Positions 43,729 through 52,573 of a stretch of 64,000 nucleotides of DNA are shown here, piece after piece. Both the position numbers and the translations under genes were made by a program. The notes under the pieces are model-generated. The model did no database searches. It was not told the DNA's origin and saw only the letters and a program-made list of their open reading frames with translations. How positions within the stretch are numbered: the stretch's first letter is position 1; each line of letters starts with the position of its first letter. Source of the stretch: DASUSH01 sp963785155 (GTDB lineage Bacteria > Actinomycetota > Thermoleophilia > Solirubrobacterales > 70-9); the NCBI GenBank assembly GCA_963785155.1, contig CAWAUB010000007.1, positions 496,001 through 560,000 on the forward strand. Direction: 5' to 3'.

Positions 43729-43791
43729 TAATGAAGTCGCTGAATCCTCCGCTTCGCGTCCGGTTCAGCTCGATCTGATCTGCATCAGATG
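43729..43791 (+). promoter_or_regulatory. Structured translation-start leader of secDF (copy 2 of the two-hairpin element)
   Basis: Hairpin 1 (43739-43769): GCTGAA pairs with TTCAGC, CC with GG past a bulged T, tip CGC-TTC-GCG. Hairpin 2 (43773-43790): ATCTGAT pairs with ATCAGAT around the identical loop CTGC, ending in the AT of the secDF ATG. Relative to copy 1, changed pairs are C.G to T.A and A.T to C.G in hairpin 1, and G.C to T.A, C.G to G.C and C.G to A.T in hairpin 2. No Shine-Dalgarno at the normal distance. Confidence 0.75.
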
Positions 43792-46698
43792 GGCTCCCGC
43801 CGCCGCAACCTCTTCATCCTGCTCTTCGTTGTCGGGCTCGTGATCGCGAGCGTGCTCGTGATCCTCTCCAAGCCCACGCGGCTCGGCCTGGACCTGCGCG
43901 GCGGGACCGAGCTGGTCTACGAGGCCCGCCCGACCCCGCAGAACCCCGAGATCGCGACGGAGGATGTCAACCGCGCGATCGAGATCATCCGTGACCGGAC
44001 CGACGCACTTGGCGTCTCCGAGCCGGAGATCGCCGCGGTTGGCGAGACCGGGATCAGCGTCGCGCTGCCCGACGTCCAGAACGCGGAGCGCGCGATCGCC
44101 CAGGTCGGCTCGACCGCCCAGCTCTTCCTCTACGACTGGGAGCCGAACGTCATCCCGAACCCCGACGCACCCGAGTCGACCACCGAGGGTGAGGCGGGCT
44201 TCAATCGCCTGATCGACGCGGTCAAGTTCGCGGGCAAGGAAAAGCCCGAGTGCTTCGAGGACGACTGCACGACCAACGGCCCGCGCTACTACCTCTTCGA
44301 CGAGAACACGTTCGAGCTGCTCTCGGGCCCGGAGCAGCGCAAGTCCGACCTCTTCCTCGAGTTCCCGGACGAGCAGCAGCCGCCGGACTCGACCGTGCTC
44401 GAGGTCCCGCAGGGCACGATCGTCGTCGACGACCCCGCTGACGACAATCCCGAGTCCGAGGTGGACGAGTCCGAGACGGGTCCCCACGAGTACTTCGTGG
44501 TGCGTGACCGGCCGGCGCTGTCCGGCTTCGACATCACCGATCCGCAGCAGGCGACCGATCAGCAGACGAACTCGCCGAACGTCACCTTCGACTTCACCGA
44601 CGAGGGGCGGCCGAAGTTCGAGGAGGTCACCGGGCAGATCGCCGAGCGCGGCCTGCAGCAGAAGCTTCCGGGCCAGCAGTGCAACACGTCCCCACCGGCC
44701 GGCCAGTTCGCCATCGTGCTCGACAACGAGGTCGTCACACGGCCGATCATCGACTGCGACGAGAACCCGAACGGGATCGATGGCCGCACCGGGGCGCAGA
44801 TCTCGGACATCGGCTCGCTCACCGAGGCTCAGGACCTCGCCAACTTCCTTCAGATCGGCGCGTTGCCGGTCGAGCTGCAGCTGATCAGCCAGTCGACCGT
44901 CTCGGCAACGCTCGGCGAAGAGGCCCTCGAGCAGGGCCTGAAGGCGGCCCTGCTCGGGCTGATCCTCGTCCTGATCTTCCTGATCATCTATTACCGCCTG
45001 CTCGGCGTGATCGCCGGCGTCGGTCTGGTCGTCTACTCGATCTTCTTCTTCGCCCTGATCGAGCTGATCCCGATCACCCTGACCCTGCCGGGCATCGCGG
45101 GGCTGATCCTGACGATCGGGGTGGCGGCGGACTCCAACATCGTCATCTTCGAGCGAATAAAGGAGGAGGCGAGGGCGGGCAGATCGATGACCTCTGCGAT
45201 CACGGAGGGCTACCGCAAGGGGATCGCGACGATCATCGACGCGAACGTCATCACCCTGATCACCGCGTTCATCCTCTTCGTTCTCGCGACCTCCGGTGTT
45301 AAGGGTTTCGCGTTCACCCTCGGCGTCGGCACGATCGTCTCCCTGTTCACCGCGGTCGTCTTCACGCAGGCGGTCCTCGGCCTCTTCGGGCGTGCCCGGT
45401 TCATGCGCTCGCCGGCTCTGCTCGGCGCGTCGAGCGAGCAGCGGGTGCGCTGGCACTTCGACTTCATCGGCGCTTCGCGCTGGTTCTTCTCGATGTCGGG
45501 AGTGATCCTGATGGTCGGCGCCATCGCCTTCTCGACGGCGGGCCTGAACCTGGGCATCGACTTCGAGTCGGGCACCCGATTCCAGGCCTCGCTCGAGGAG
45601 CCCGCGACCGTGGACGAGGTCCGCTCTGCCCTGGCCGACGGCGACGTCCCCAACGCGGACACGCTGGAGATCACGGCGATCGAGGATCCGGACCTCGGCG
45701 AGAACGTGATCCAGATCCAGGGCGACATCACGCCCGAGGACGCGACCCTGATCCGCCCGGCGCTCGAGGAGGGAGATTCCGCGTTCGGTATCTCCGGCGA
45801 AGGCGAGGCCTTCCGCGAGACGACGATCGGCCCGACCTTCGGCGAGCAGGTCGCCAACAGCGCGATTCTCGCGATCGTCCTCTCGCTGATCCTGATCTCG
45901 GCGTACATGGCGTTCCGGTTCGAGGCCAAGTACGCGGTTCCGGTGATCATCGCCCTGATCCACGACCTCCTGATCACCGCGGGCGTGTACTCGCTGGTCG
46001 GGGCGGAAGTCTCGAGCGCGACCGTCGCCGCCTTCCTGACCATCCTCGGCTACTCCCTCTACGACACCGTGATCGTCTTCGACCGCGTGCGCGAGAACGT
46101 GCCGCGCCTGCCGCGAGCCGCGTTCTCCCAGATCGTCAACCGGTCGATGAGCGAGGTGCTCACCCGATCTCTGATCACGGGCCTCTCGACCGTCTTCCTG
46201 ATCGGCGTTCTCCTCGTATTCGGCGGGGAGACACTGCGCGCGTTCGCCTTCGCGATGATGGTCGGTGTCGCGTCCGGAACGTACTCATCGATCTTCATCG
46301 CCACACCGGTACTGACCGCCTGGAAGGAACGCGAGTCGCAGTACCGGGCCCGCCGCCGGGTCCTCGAGGAGGCCATGGGCACGGTCCCGGCCTTCCCGGA
46401 GGACAACGTCGTCGCCCGCCTCGACGAGGAGGCCGAGCGCGAGGAGGGTGGCGAGCCCGGCCGCGAGGGCACCGGTTTCACCGACAGCGATCCACTGACG
46501 CCCGGCCCGCCGGAGGTCGTCGAGGCCGAGAGGCCCGCTCCGGCTCCTGACGTGGAGCCCGAGCCGCCGGCTGAATCCGAGCCGGAGACTGTCGCTGCGG
46601 CACCGAGCGATGAGGAGAGCCAGGCGAAGGCCGAGCGCCGGGCACAGAAGAAGGCACGCCAACAGAAGCGCCGGAAGAAGCACGGGAGGCACCGCTAG
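43789..46698 (+). CDS. secDF: Protein translocase subunit SecDF (natural SecD-SecF fusion)
   Basis: 969 residues. Proton-driven accessory to SecYEG that pulls exported proteins across the membrane. SecD half: first helix, LGLDLRGGTELVYEA, the periplasmic P1 domain with a long acidic insert (about 115-220), then helices with TIGVAADSNIVIFERIKEEA. SecF half starts near residue 545 (WHFDFIGASRWFFSM), with LNLGIDFESGTRFQ and LGYSLYDTVIVFDRVRENV. Twelve helices in total. The C-terminal 130 residues are soluble, acidic then very basic (RRAQKKARQQKRRKKHGRHR). Many actinobacteria keep secD and secF separate. A small membrane gene follows after two bases. Confidence 0.95.
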   Translation: MGSRRRNLFILLFVVGLVIASVLVILSKPTRLGLDLRGGTELVYEARPTPQNPEIATEDVNRAIEIIRDRTDALGVSEPEIAAVGETGISVALPDVQNAERAIAQVGSTAQLFLYDWEPNVIPNPDAPESTTEGEAGFNRLIDAVKFAGKEKPECFEDDCTTNGPRYYLFDENTFELLSGPEQRKSDLFLEFPDEQQPPDSTVLEVPQGTIVVDDPADDNPESEVDESETGPHEYFVVRDRPALSGFDITDPQQATDQQTNSPNVTFDFTDEGRPKFEEVTGQIAERGLQQKLPGQQCNTSPPAGQFAIVLDNEVVTRPIIDCDENPNGIDGRTGAQISDIGSLTEAQDLANFLQIGALPVELQLISQSTVSATLGEEALEQGLKAALLGLILVLIFLIIYYRLLGVIAGVGLVVYSIFFFALIELIPITLTLPGIAGLILTIGVAADSNIVIFERIKEEARAGRSMTSAITEGYRKGIATIIDANVITLITAFILFVLATSGVKGFAFTLGVGTIVSLFTAVVFTQAVLGLFGRARFMRSPALLGASSEQRVRWHFDFIGASRWFFSMSGVILMVGAIAFSTAGLNLGIDFESGTRFQASLEEPATVDEVRSALADGDVPNADTLEITAIEDPDLGENVIQIQGDITPEDATLIRPALEEGDSAFGISGEGEAFRETTIGPTFGEQVANSAILAIVLSLILISAYMAFRFEAKYAVPVIIALIHDLLITAGVYSLVGAEVSSATVAAFLTILGYSLYDTVIVFDRVRENVPRLPRAAFSQIVNRSMSEVLTRSLITGLSTVFLIGVLLVFGGETLRAFAFAMMVGVASGTYSSIFIATPVLTAWKERESQYRARRRVLEEAMGTVPAFPEDNVVARLDEEAEREEGGEPGREGTGFTDSDPLTPGPPEVVEAERPAPAPDVEPEPPAESEPETVAAAPSDEESQAKAERRAQKKARQQKRRKKHGRHR

Positions 46699-46700
46699 AC

Positions 46701-46967
46701 ATGGCCCCACTCATCTGGTTCACGGTCGGTGTCGCCCTGTGGCACTTCACGGTCTTCGTCCCCGATCGCTTCTGGGGCGGCATCGTCGGCGCCTTCGTCG
46801 GCGCGGTCACGGGCGCGATGATCACCGGCGCGATCGTCCAGATCGCGAGCGGATCGGGAGTCGGCGACGCCGACATCGGCACGCTGCTCGCCGCGGTCCC
46901 GGGGACCCTGCTTGGCCTCGCGGCCATCTACGCGTTCGGCGCCTCGCGCGAACAGCGGGTCAGCTAG
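46701..46967 (+). CDS. Small membrane protein
   Basis: 88 residues, ATG at 46701, three bases after the secDF stop. Three predicted membrane helices (LIWFTVGVALWHFTVF, GGIVGAFVGAVTGAMITGAI, LAAVPGTLLGLAAIYAFGA) with Gly-x3-Gly/Ala packing motifs, recalling Gly-rich GlsB/YeaQ-like proteins but not clearly one of them. Probably cotranscribed with secDF. Function unknown. The following gap to 47087 shows no gene. Confidence 0.7.
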   Translation: MAPLIWFTVGVALWHFTVFVPDRFWGGIVGAFVGAVTGAMITGAIVQIASGSGVGDADIGTLLAAVPGTLLGLAAIYAFGASREQRVS

Positions 46968-47087
46968 CCGCCGGCGGGCCATCGTTCTCGCGGTCACCCT
47001 CAACCTGGGCATGCTTCGCCGCGATCATCGCGGGCTGACCTGCTGCTGATCGCCGCGGCGCTGCAACGATTGCCTGCAGCTACAGGT

Positions 47088-47598
47088 TCACGCGCGAGCG
47101 CGGCGTCTGACTTCGACCGGAGGCGGCTCGAGCAAGGTCTGAAGGACCGTGCAGTAGCGCTCGGTCTTCTCGATCAGCGAGGCGACCTCGTCGTCGCTCG
47201 CATCCGGGGCTTCGATGTCGAAGATGAGCCGGATCGACTCGAATCCCACCGGCGCTTCGCGGGAGACGCCGAGCGTCCCTCTCAGGTCGATGTCGCCCTC
47301 CGCGGTCACCTCGATGCGCTCCGTCTCGAGTCCCGATCGCGCTCGCGACCATCTGACACGTCACCTGGGCGCACGCCGCCAGCGCACCGAGGAGCAGGTC
47401 GCCCGAGCAGGCCGCCGTGCCGGGGCCGCCGACCCCGCTGTGCGCCTCGGCCTCCTGGACGATCCGGCCCAGGTCGATCGAGCAGGCGACCGCGTCGGAG
47501 CCCTCGCTTCCTCGTGCGGAGAGCCTGATCCGCGCCTCGTCGGGCTCGGCCCGGTAGCGGTCCTTGATCGGCTTCTGCCGCTCGCGCAACTCGGTCAT
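47088..47598 (-). CDS. OsmC/Ohr family protein (one frameshift near 47330)
   Basis: About 170 residues. OsmC-like peroxidases detoxify organic hydroperoxides with two Cys. Cys residues are seen in GPGTAACSGDLLLGALAACA, which is the region of the conserved catalytic Cys in the family. The frame shifts near 47330, after MVASAIG; the continuation LETERIEVTAEGDIDLRGTL ... GFESIRLIFDIEAPDASDDE ends at 47088. ATG at 47598, divergent from recJ with 86 bases between starts. Likely a consensus error rather than a pseudogene. Confidence 0.85.
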
Positions 47599-47684
47599 CC
47601 AGTTCCCTTCGGTTGAGCCCGGTCACGCACCGTGCGTGGAACTCGGGCGGAGATTCCGTCGGACCCCGTTCTTAGCCTGACAGG

Positions 47685-50273
47685 GTGACGGCTTCCAGCG
47701 CCCAGATCTCGGCGTTCACGATCGAGCCCTGCTCCTACGGGGAGGCGCATGCGCTCGCGGCCGCGCTCGGCGTCTCCGAGCCCGTGGCGATGATGCTCGT
47801 CCGCCGCGGCTATCGGACCGCCGAGGCCGCGCGCGAGTTCCTCGCGGCCGACGAGACGCACGACCCGTTCGAGTTCGACCGGATGGAGGAGGTGGTGGAA
47901 CTCCTCCTTGATGCCGTCTCGCGCGGCGATCGGATCACGGTCCACGGGGACTACGACGTGGACGGCGTCTGCTCGACCGCGATCCTCGTCGCGGCGCTCC
48001 GCGACGCCGGCGGCGAGTGCGACTGGTTCCTGCCGGACAGGATGGCCGACGGCTACGGGCTCTCCGCCGACACGGTCCGCCGCCTGGCGGAACGTGGAAC
48101 GCGCCTCCTGATCACGGCGGACTGCGGGATCGCCTGCCCCGAGGAGATCGCGCTGGCCCACGATCTCGGCCTCCGCGCGATCGTCACCGATCACCACGAG
48201 CCGGGCGAGGTCCTGCCCGACTGCCCGATCCTGCACCCGCGGGTCTCCGGCTATCCGTTCGGCGACCTCTGCGCGACCGGCGTCGCCTACAAGCTCGCCT
48301 GTGCCCTGCGGGAGCGCGCCGGCGCCGATGCGGCGGATGGCGCCGGCGACCTCGACCTCGTGGCGCTCGCAACGGTCGCCGACCTCGTTCCGCTACGCGG
48401 CGAGAACCGCGCGCTCGTCCGCGAGGGGCTCGCGGAGGCCCGCCGCGGAAGGCGCCCGGGCCTTCGTGCGCTCGTCGCCGGAGCAGGGGCGGAGATCGAG
48501 CGGCTCGATGAGGGCGACCTCGCCTTCCGCCTCGCTCCTCGGATCAACGCCGCCGGGCGCCTCTATCGCGCCGACGCCGGCGTCGAGTTGATGCTGACCG
48601 GCGACGACGAACGTGCCGCGGAGATCGCGGAGGAGCTGAACCGGGCCAACAGCGAGCGCCGATTTGCCGAGCGCCAGGCATTGGCCGGTGCGGAGAGCGC
48701 CTTCGCCGAGCTCCCGGACGAGCTGCGCGAGGCACCCGGGATCGTCGTCGGCGGGGAGGGATGGCACCCAGGCGTTGTCGGAATCGTCGCCTCGCGGATG
48801 GTCGAGCTGCACTGGCGGCCGGCCGTCGTCGTCGGGCTCGACGGCGACGGGCGTGGCCGCGGCTCGGGGCGGAGCATCCCGGGCTTCGACCTGCTCGCCG
48901 GCCTCCAGGCCTGCTCGGAGCACCTGGCGCGCTTCGGCGGCCACCGTGCGGCCGCCGGCCTCGAGCTCGAGTCCGGCAAGCTCGATGAGTTCCGCGCCGC
49001 CTTCGCCGAGCACGCCGCCTCCGTTCTCGGCACCGCGGATCTTGTTCGCAGCGATCCGGTCGATGCGATCGTGGGCGGGGAGAGCCTCGGCCTTGGCATC
49101 GCCGAGGAGCTCGAGCGCCTTGGGCCGTTCGGCAAGGGCAACCCCGAGCCGCGACTGCTCGTTCCGGCGGCCCGCGTCCGTGACGTGCGGCCGATGGGGG
49201 AGGAGGGGCGGCACGCGCGCTTCAGCCTCGAGAGCGGTTCGAAGCGGGCGCTGGGCGTCGCGTTCGGCGTCAACGGTGAGCTCGACCGCGCCGCCGCCGG
49301 TGGCCCCCTCGACGTCGCGGTCAAGCTCGAGATCAATCACTGGAACGGCTCGGTCGAGCCGCGCGTGGTCCTGCGGGACCTCTACTCGTCTGGGGGGACG
49401 GAGGGGTCGGAGGCCTCGGGGGCGCCCGCCTGTGGCACCCCGGCCGGAGCTGTCGAGTGGTGGACGCGCTTCGACGCTGAGATGAATGCGGATCTCAAGG
49501 CGGGCGAGCCGGCCCTGCGCGCGGTTTCCGCCCGCGAGACGGTCGACCGCCGCGACGGGTCGCCCGTCGCGTCGATCGCCGCTCTTCTTTCCACGGGGAC
49601 CCCGGTGCTCGCGGTTTGCGCCGACGTCGCACGCCGCGCAGGCCTCGCCGAGAGCGCCGCCGATCCGGCGCGCTTCGGCGGCGGCAAGGCCGTGCACGCC
49701 TGCGAGCGGTGCGCCGACTCGCAGATGCGCGATCGGCTCGGGATCCTGGTCGCCGGCGACCGGGGGCTCGCCCTGGCGGATTGGGGAGCGCTGGCGCTCG
49801 TGCCCGATCTCGCCGAGCCCTTCGAGCACGTGGTCGTGATCGATCCTCCGCCGAGCGCCGAGTTGGAGGCGCTCGCCGGCCGCGGGGACGGCTACCTGCA
49901 CCTGGCGTGGGGGCCCGCCGAGACCGAGCTCTCGCTGCGGGTCCACGACGCGCAATGGCCGTTGCGGCCGGCTCTCGCCGCCGCCTTCCGGGCGCTCCGC
50001 GAAGCGGCAGGGCCGGAGGAGCTCGCGGGCGAGCTGCTGCTCGGCGCCCTTGGGGGCGGAGGCCGCCGTCCGAGTACGGCGCGGGAGGCGGCTCGCCGTG
50101 CTCGCGTATTCACCGAGCTCGGCCTCGTCGCCTGGGATGGAACGGGCCCATCGCGGACCCTCGGAGTCGTATCCTCGCAGGGCAAGGATCTCGAGCAGTC
50201 GGGTGCCTTCCGCGCCTATCGAGATCGGCACGAGGAAGGACGACAATTCCTGAGCAACAGGAGACAGCGCTAG
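47685..50273 (+). CDS. recJ: Single-stranded-DNA exonuclease RecJ, long form
   Basis: 5'-3' ssDNA exonuclease in mismatch and recombination repair. DHH-family motifs: HGDYDVDGVCSTAIL, LITADCGIACPEE and IVTDHHEPGE in the first ~190 residues; ATVADLVPLRGENRALV; and the DHHA1 motif FGGHRAAAGLELE at about residue 417. The OB-like domain ends near 560. An extra 290 residues follow (862 versus ~570 usual), with CERCADSQMRDRLGILVAGD and a helicase-like look (VVVIDPPPSAELEALAG). GTG start at 47685. Overlaps the rel start region by 28 bases. Confidence 0.93.
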   Translation: MTASSAQISAFTIEPCSYGEAHALAAALGVSEPVAMMLVRRGYRTAEAAREFLAADETHDPFEFDRMEEVVELLLDAVSRGDRITVHGDYDVDGVCSTAILVAALRDAGGECDWFLPDRMADGYGLSADTVRRLAERGTRLLITADCGIACPEEIALAHDLGLRAIVTDHHEPGEVLPDCPILHPRVSGYPFGDLCATGVAYKLACALRERAGADAADGAGDLDLVALATVADLVPLRGENRALVREGLAEARRGRRPGLRALVAGAGAEIERLDEGDLAFRLAPRINAAGRLYRADAGVELMLTGDDERAAEIAEELNRANSERRFAERQALAGAESAFAELPDELREAPGIVVGGEGWHPGVVGIVASRMVELHWRPAVVVGLDGDGRGRGSGRSIPGFDLLAGLQACSEHLARFGGHRAAAGLELESGKLDEFRAAFAEHAASVLGTADLVRSDPVDAIVGGESLGLGIAEELERLGPFGKGNPEPRLLVPAARVRDVRPMGEEGRHARFSLESGSKRALGVAFGVNGELDRAAAGGPLDVAVKLEINHWNGSVEPRVVLRDLYSSGGTEGSEASGAPACGTPAGAVEWWTRFDAEMNADLKAGEPALRAVSARETVDRRDGSPVASIAALLSTGTPVLAVCADVARRAGLAESAADPARFGGGKAVHACERCADSQMRDRLGILVAGDRGLALADWGALALVPDLAEPFEHVVVIDPPPSAELEALAGRGDGYLHLAWGPAETELSLRVHDAQWPLRPALAAAFRALREAAGPEELAGELLLGALGGGGRRPSTAREAARRARVFTELGLVAWDGTGPSRTLGVVSSQGKDLEQSGAFRAYRDRHEEGRQFLSNRRQR

Positions 50274-52573
50274 CGGATCGCACCCAGGTCGGTCTCACCG
50301 ACGGGTCGGATGGTGCTGCGCCCGCGCCGGCCGACTCGATCACCGAGAGCCTCAGCGAGGAGCACCGGGCGATGCTCGGGGACCTCTTCGCGGTCGCCTC
50401 GGAGCACGGCAGCACGAATGGCGACGGCGACGGGCGCGAGGCGCTCGAGGGCGCCTTCGCATTCGCCAACGATCGCCACGCCGACCAGCGCCGCAAGTCG
50501 GGCGAGGATTTCATCGTCCACCCGCTCGAGGTGGCCAAGATCTGCGCAGGGCTGCGCCTCGACAACAACACGCTCTGCGCGGCGCTCCTGCATGACACCG
50601 TCGAGGACACCTCGGCGAGCCTCGAGGAGGTCGAGGAGCGCTTCGGCGAGGAGATCTCGGCGCTCGTCGACGGCGTCACCAAGCTCACCGGGATCACCTT
50701 CCAGTCGCGCGACGAGAGCCAGGCGGAGAACTACCGGAAGATGATGGTCGCGATGGCCGCCGACGTTCGGGTCATCCTGATCAAGCTCGCCGATCGCCTG
50801 CACAACATGCGCACGCTCGACGCGCTGCCGAAGCAGAAGCAGCTGGAGAAGGCCCGCGAGACGCTGGAGATCTACGCGCCGCTCGCGCACCGGCTGGGGA
50901 TCCACGCGATCAAGTGGGAGCTGGAGGACCTCGCGTTCGCGACCCTGCACCCGCGCAAGTACGCGGAGATCAAGAAGCTGGTCTCCCAGCAGCGGACCGA
51001 GCGCGAGAACTACGTGGAGGAGGCCGGGACCTTCCTCGCCGCCGAGCTCGACAAGGTCGCGATCGACGCCCGCATCTCCGGCCGGGCCAAGCACTTCTAC
51101 TCGATCTACTCGAAGATGACGAAGAAGGGCCGCGAGTTCAACGAGATCTACGACCTCACGGCGATGCGGGTCATCGTCGATTCGGTCAAGGATTGCTACG
51201 GCGCGATCGGGATCATCCACGCGATCTGGAAGCCGCTGCCCGGCCGGTTCAAGGACTTCATCGCGACCCCGAAGTCGAACCTCTACCAGGCCCTCCATAC
51301 GACCGTGATCGGCCCCGAGGGGCGCCCGCTCGAGATTCAGATCCGCACCCCGGAGATGCACGAGCTCGCCGAGTACGGCGTGGCCGCGCACGTGCTCTAC
51401 AAGGAGCCGCCGGCAAGCGCCGGCAAGGGCGATCCCAACCGCGAGAAGATGACCTGGCTGCGCCAGCTGCTGGAGGCCGAGGGCGAGCAGGAGCCCGAGG
51501 AGTTCCTCGAGGCGCTGAAGGTCGACCTCTTCGAGGACGAGGTCTTCGTCTTCACTCCGAAGGGCGAGGTCAAGAACCTCTCCGCCGGGTCGACCCCGCT
51601 CGACTTCGCCTACTCCGTCCACACCGACGTCGGCCACCGCTGCGTCGGCGCCAAGGTGAACGGGAAGATCGTGCCGCTCCACTACCAGCTGAAGTCCGGC
51701 GACATCGTCGAGATCCTCACGACGAAGCAGGAGCGTGGGCCGTCGCGCGACTGGCTCGCGCTGGTGCGCACGACGCGCGCTCGCAACAAGATCCGCGCCT
51801 TCCTGAAGCGCGAGCGACGCGACGACGCCGAGCACCGCGGGCGGGAGACGCTGCAGACGGAGCTGAAGAAGCGCGGGCTGCCGCCGCAGAAGATCGCCGG
51901 CTCGCCGATCCTCGCCGACGTGATCCGCGAGATGGGCTTCCGCAAGGCTGACGATTTCTACATCGCGCTGGGCGGCGCCAAGATCTCGGCGAAGACCGTC
52001 GCCAACAAGCTGCTCCAGCGGCTGAAGACCGGTGAGGCCGTCGCCGGCGACGAGACCGAGGCCCGGCTGGCCGGGGTCCTCGAGGGCCGCGACGAGCGCC
52101 CCCGCCGGACCCAGGAGGCCTCCGATTTCGGGATCGAGGTGAAGGGCGTCGACGACGTGGTCGTCCGTCTCGCCAAGTGCTGCCGCCCGGTTCCCGGCGA
52201 CGAGATCGTCGGCTACGTCTCCCTGGGCCGGGGGATCACCATTCACCGCGAGGACTGCAAGAACGTCGTCCCGCTCCGGAAGGCGCCGGAGCGATTCACC
52301 GACGTCGCCTGGGCGGGCGACAACCGCGCCTCCTACCGCGTCGAGCTGCAGGTCGATGCGTGGGACCGAACCAGACTCCTTGAAGACCTCTCGAAGACCT
52401 TCTCGGAGGCCGGCGTGAACATCCTCGAGGCCAACTGCGTGACCAAGCACCCGATGGTGAAGAACCGCTTCGTCGTCGAGGTCGGCGACGGCGGCCAGCT
52501 CAAGCAGTGCATCACCCGGCTGCGCCACGTCGATTCGGTCTTCGACGCCTACCGGATCACGCCAAGCGGATGA
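50246..52573 (+). CDS. rel: Bifunctional (p)ppGpp synthetase/hydrolase, apparent ATT start
   Basis: RelA/SpoT homologue controlling the stringent response. HD hydrolase: HPLEVAKICAG and LLHDTVEDT at about residue 116. Synthetase: GRAKHFYSIYSKMTKKG and NLYQALHTTVIGPEG. TGS: EVFVFTPKGEVKNLSAGSTP. C-terminal zinc-finger/ACT domains (LAKCCRPVPGDEIVGY). No ATG/GTG/TTG fits the start; instead the codon ATT at 50246 lies five bases after a strong Shine-Dalgarno AGGAAGGA (50233-50240). This gives 775 residues, a normal length. Either a rare ATT start, known for infC, or a miscalled ATG. Overlaps the recJ end. Confidence 0.93.
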   Translation: MPEQQETALADRTQVGLTDGSDGAAPAPADSITESLSEEHRAMLGDLFAVASEHGSTNGDGDGREALEGAFAFANDRHADQRRKSGEDFIVHPLEVAKICAGLRLDNNTLCAALLHDTVEDTSASLEEVEERFGEEISALVDGVTKLTGITFQSRDESQAENYRKMMVAMAADVRVILIKLADRLHNMRTLDALPKQKQLEKARETLEIYAPLAHRLGIHAIKWELEDLAFATLHPRKYAEIKKLVSQQRTERENYVEEAGTFLAAELDKVAIDARISGRAKHFYSIYSKMTKKGREFNEIYDLTAMRVIVDSVKDCYGAIGIIHAIWKPLPGRFKDFIATPKSNLYQALHTTVIGPEGRPLEIQIRTPEMHELAEYGVAAHVLYKEPPASAGKGDPNREKMTWLRQLLEAEGEQEPEEFLEALKVDLFEDEVFVFTPKGEVKNLSAGSTPLDFAYSVHTDVGHRCVGAKVNGKIVPLHYQLKSGDIVEILTTKQERGPSRDWLALVRTTRARNKIRAFLKRERRDDAEHRGRETLQTELKKRGLPPQKIAGSPILADVIREMGFRKADDFYIALGGAKISAKTVANKLLQRLKTGEAVAGDETEARLAGVLEGRDERPRRTQEASDFGIEVKGVDDVVVRLAKCCRPVPGDEIVGYVSLGRGITIHREDCKNVVPLRKAPERFTDVAWAGDNRASYRVELQVDAWDRTRLLEDLSKTFSEAGVNILEANCVTKHPMVKNRFVVEVGDGGQLKQCITRLRHVDSVFDAYRITPSG

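Noticed and set aside
43765..45963. 732-residue minus-strand frame
   Set aside because: Mirror of secDF with Asp/Arg/Leu-rich composition and no domain; typical high-GC shadow frame.
49616..50245. N-terminal extension of Rel from 49616
   Set aside because: It is out-of-frame recJ sequence; the Shine-Dalgarno before ATT 50246 marks the likely start.
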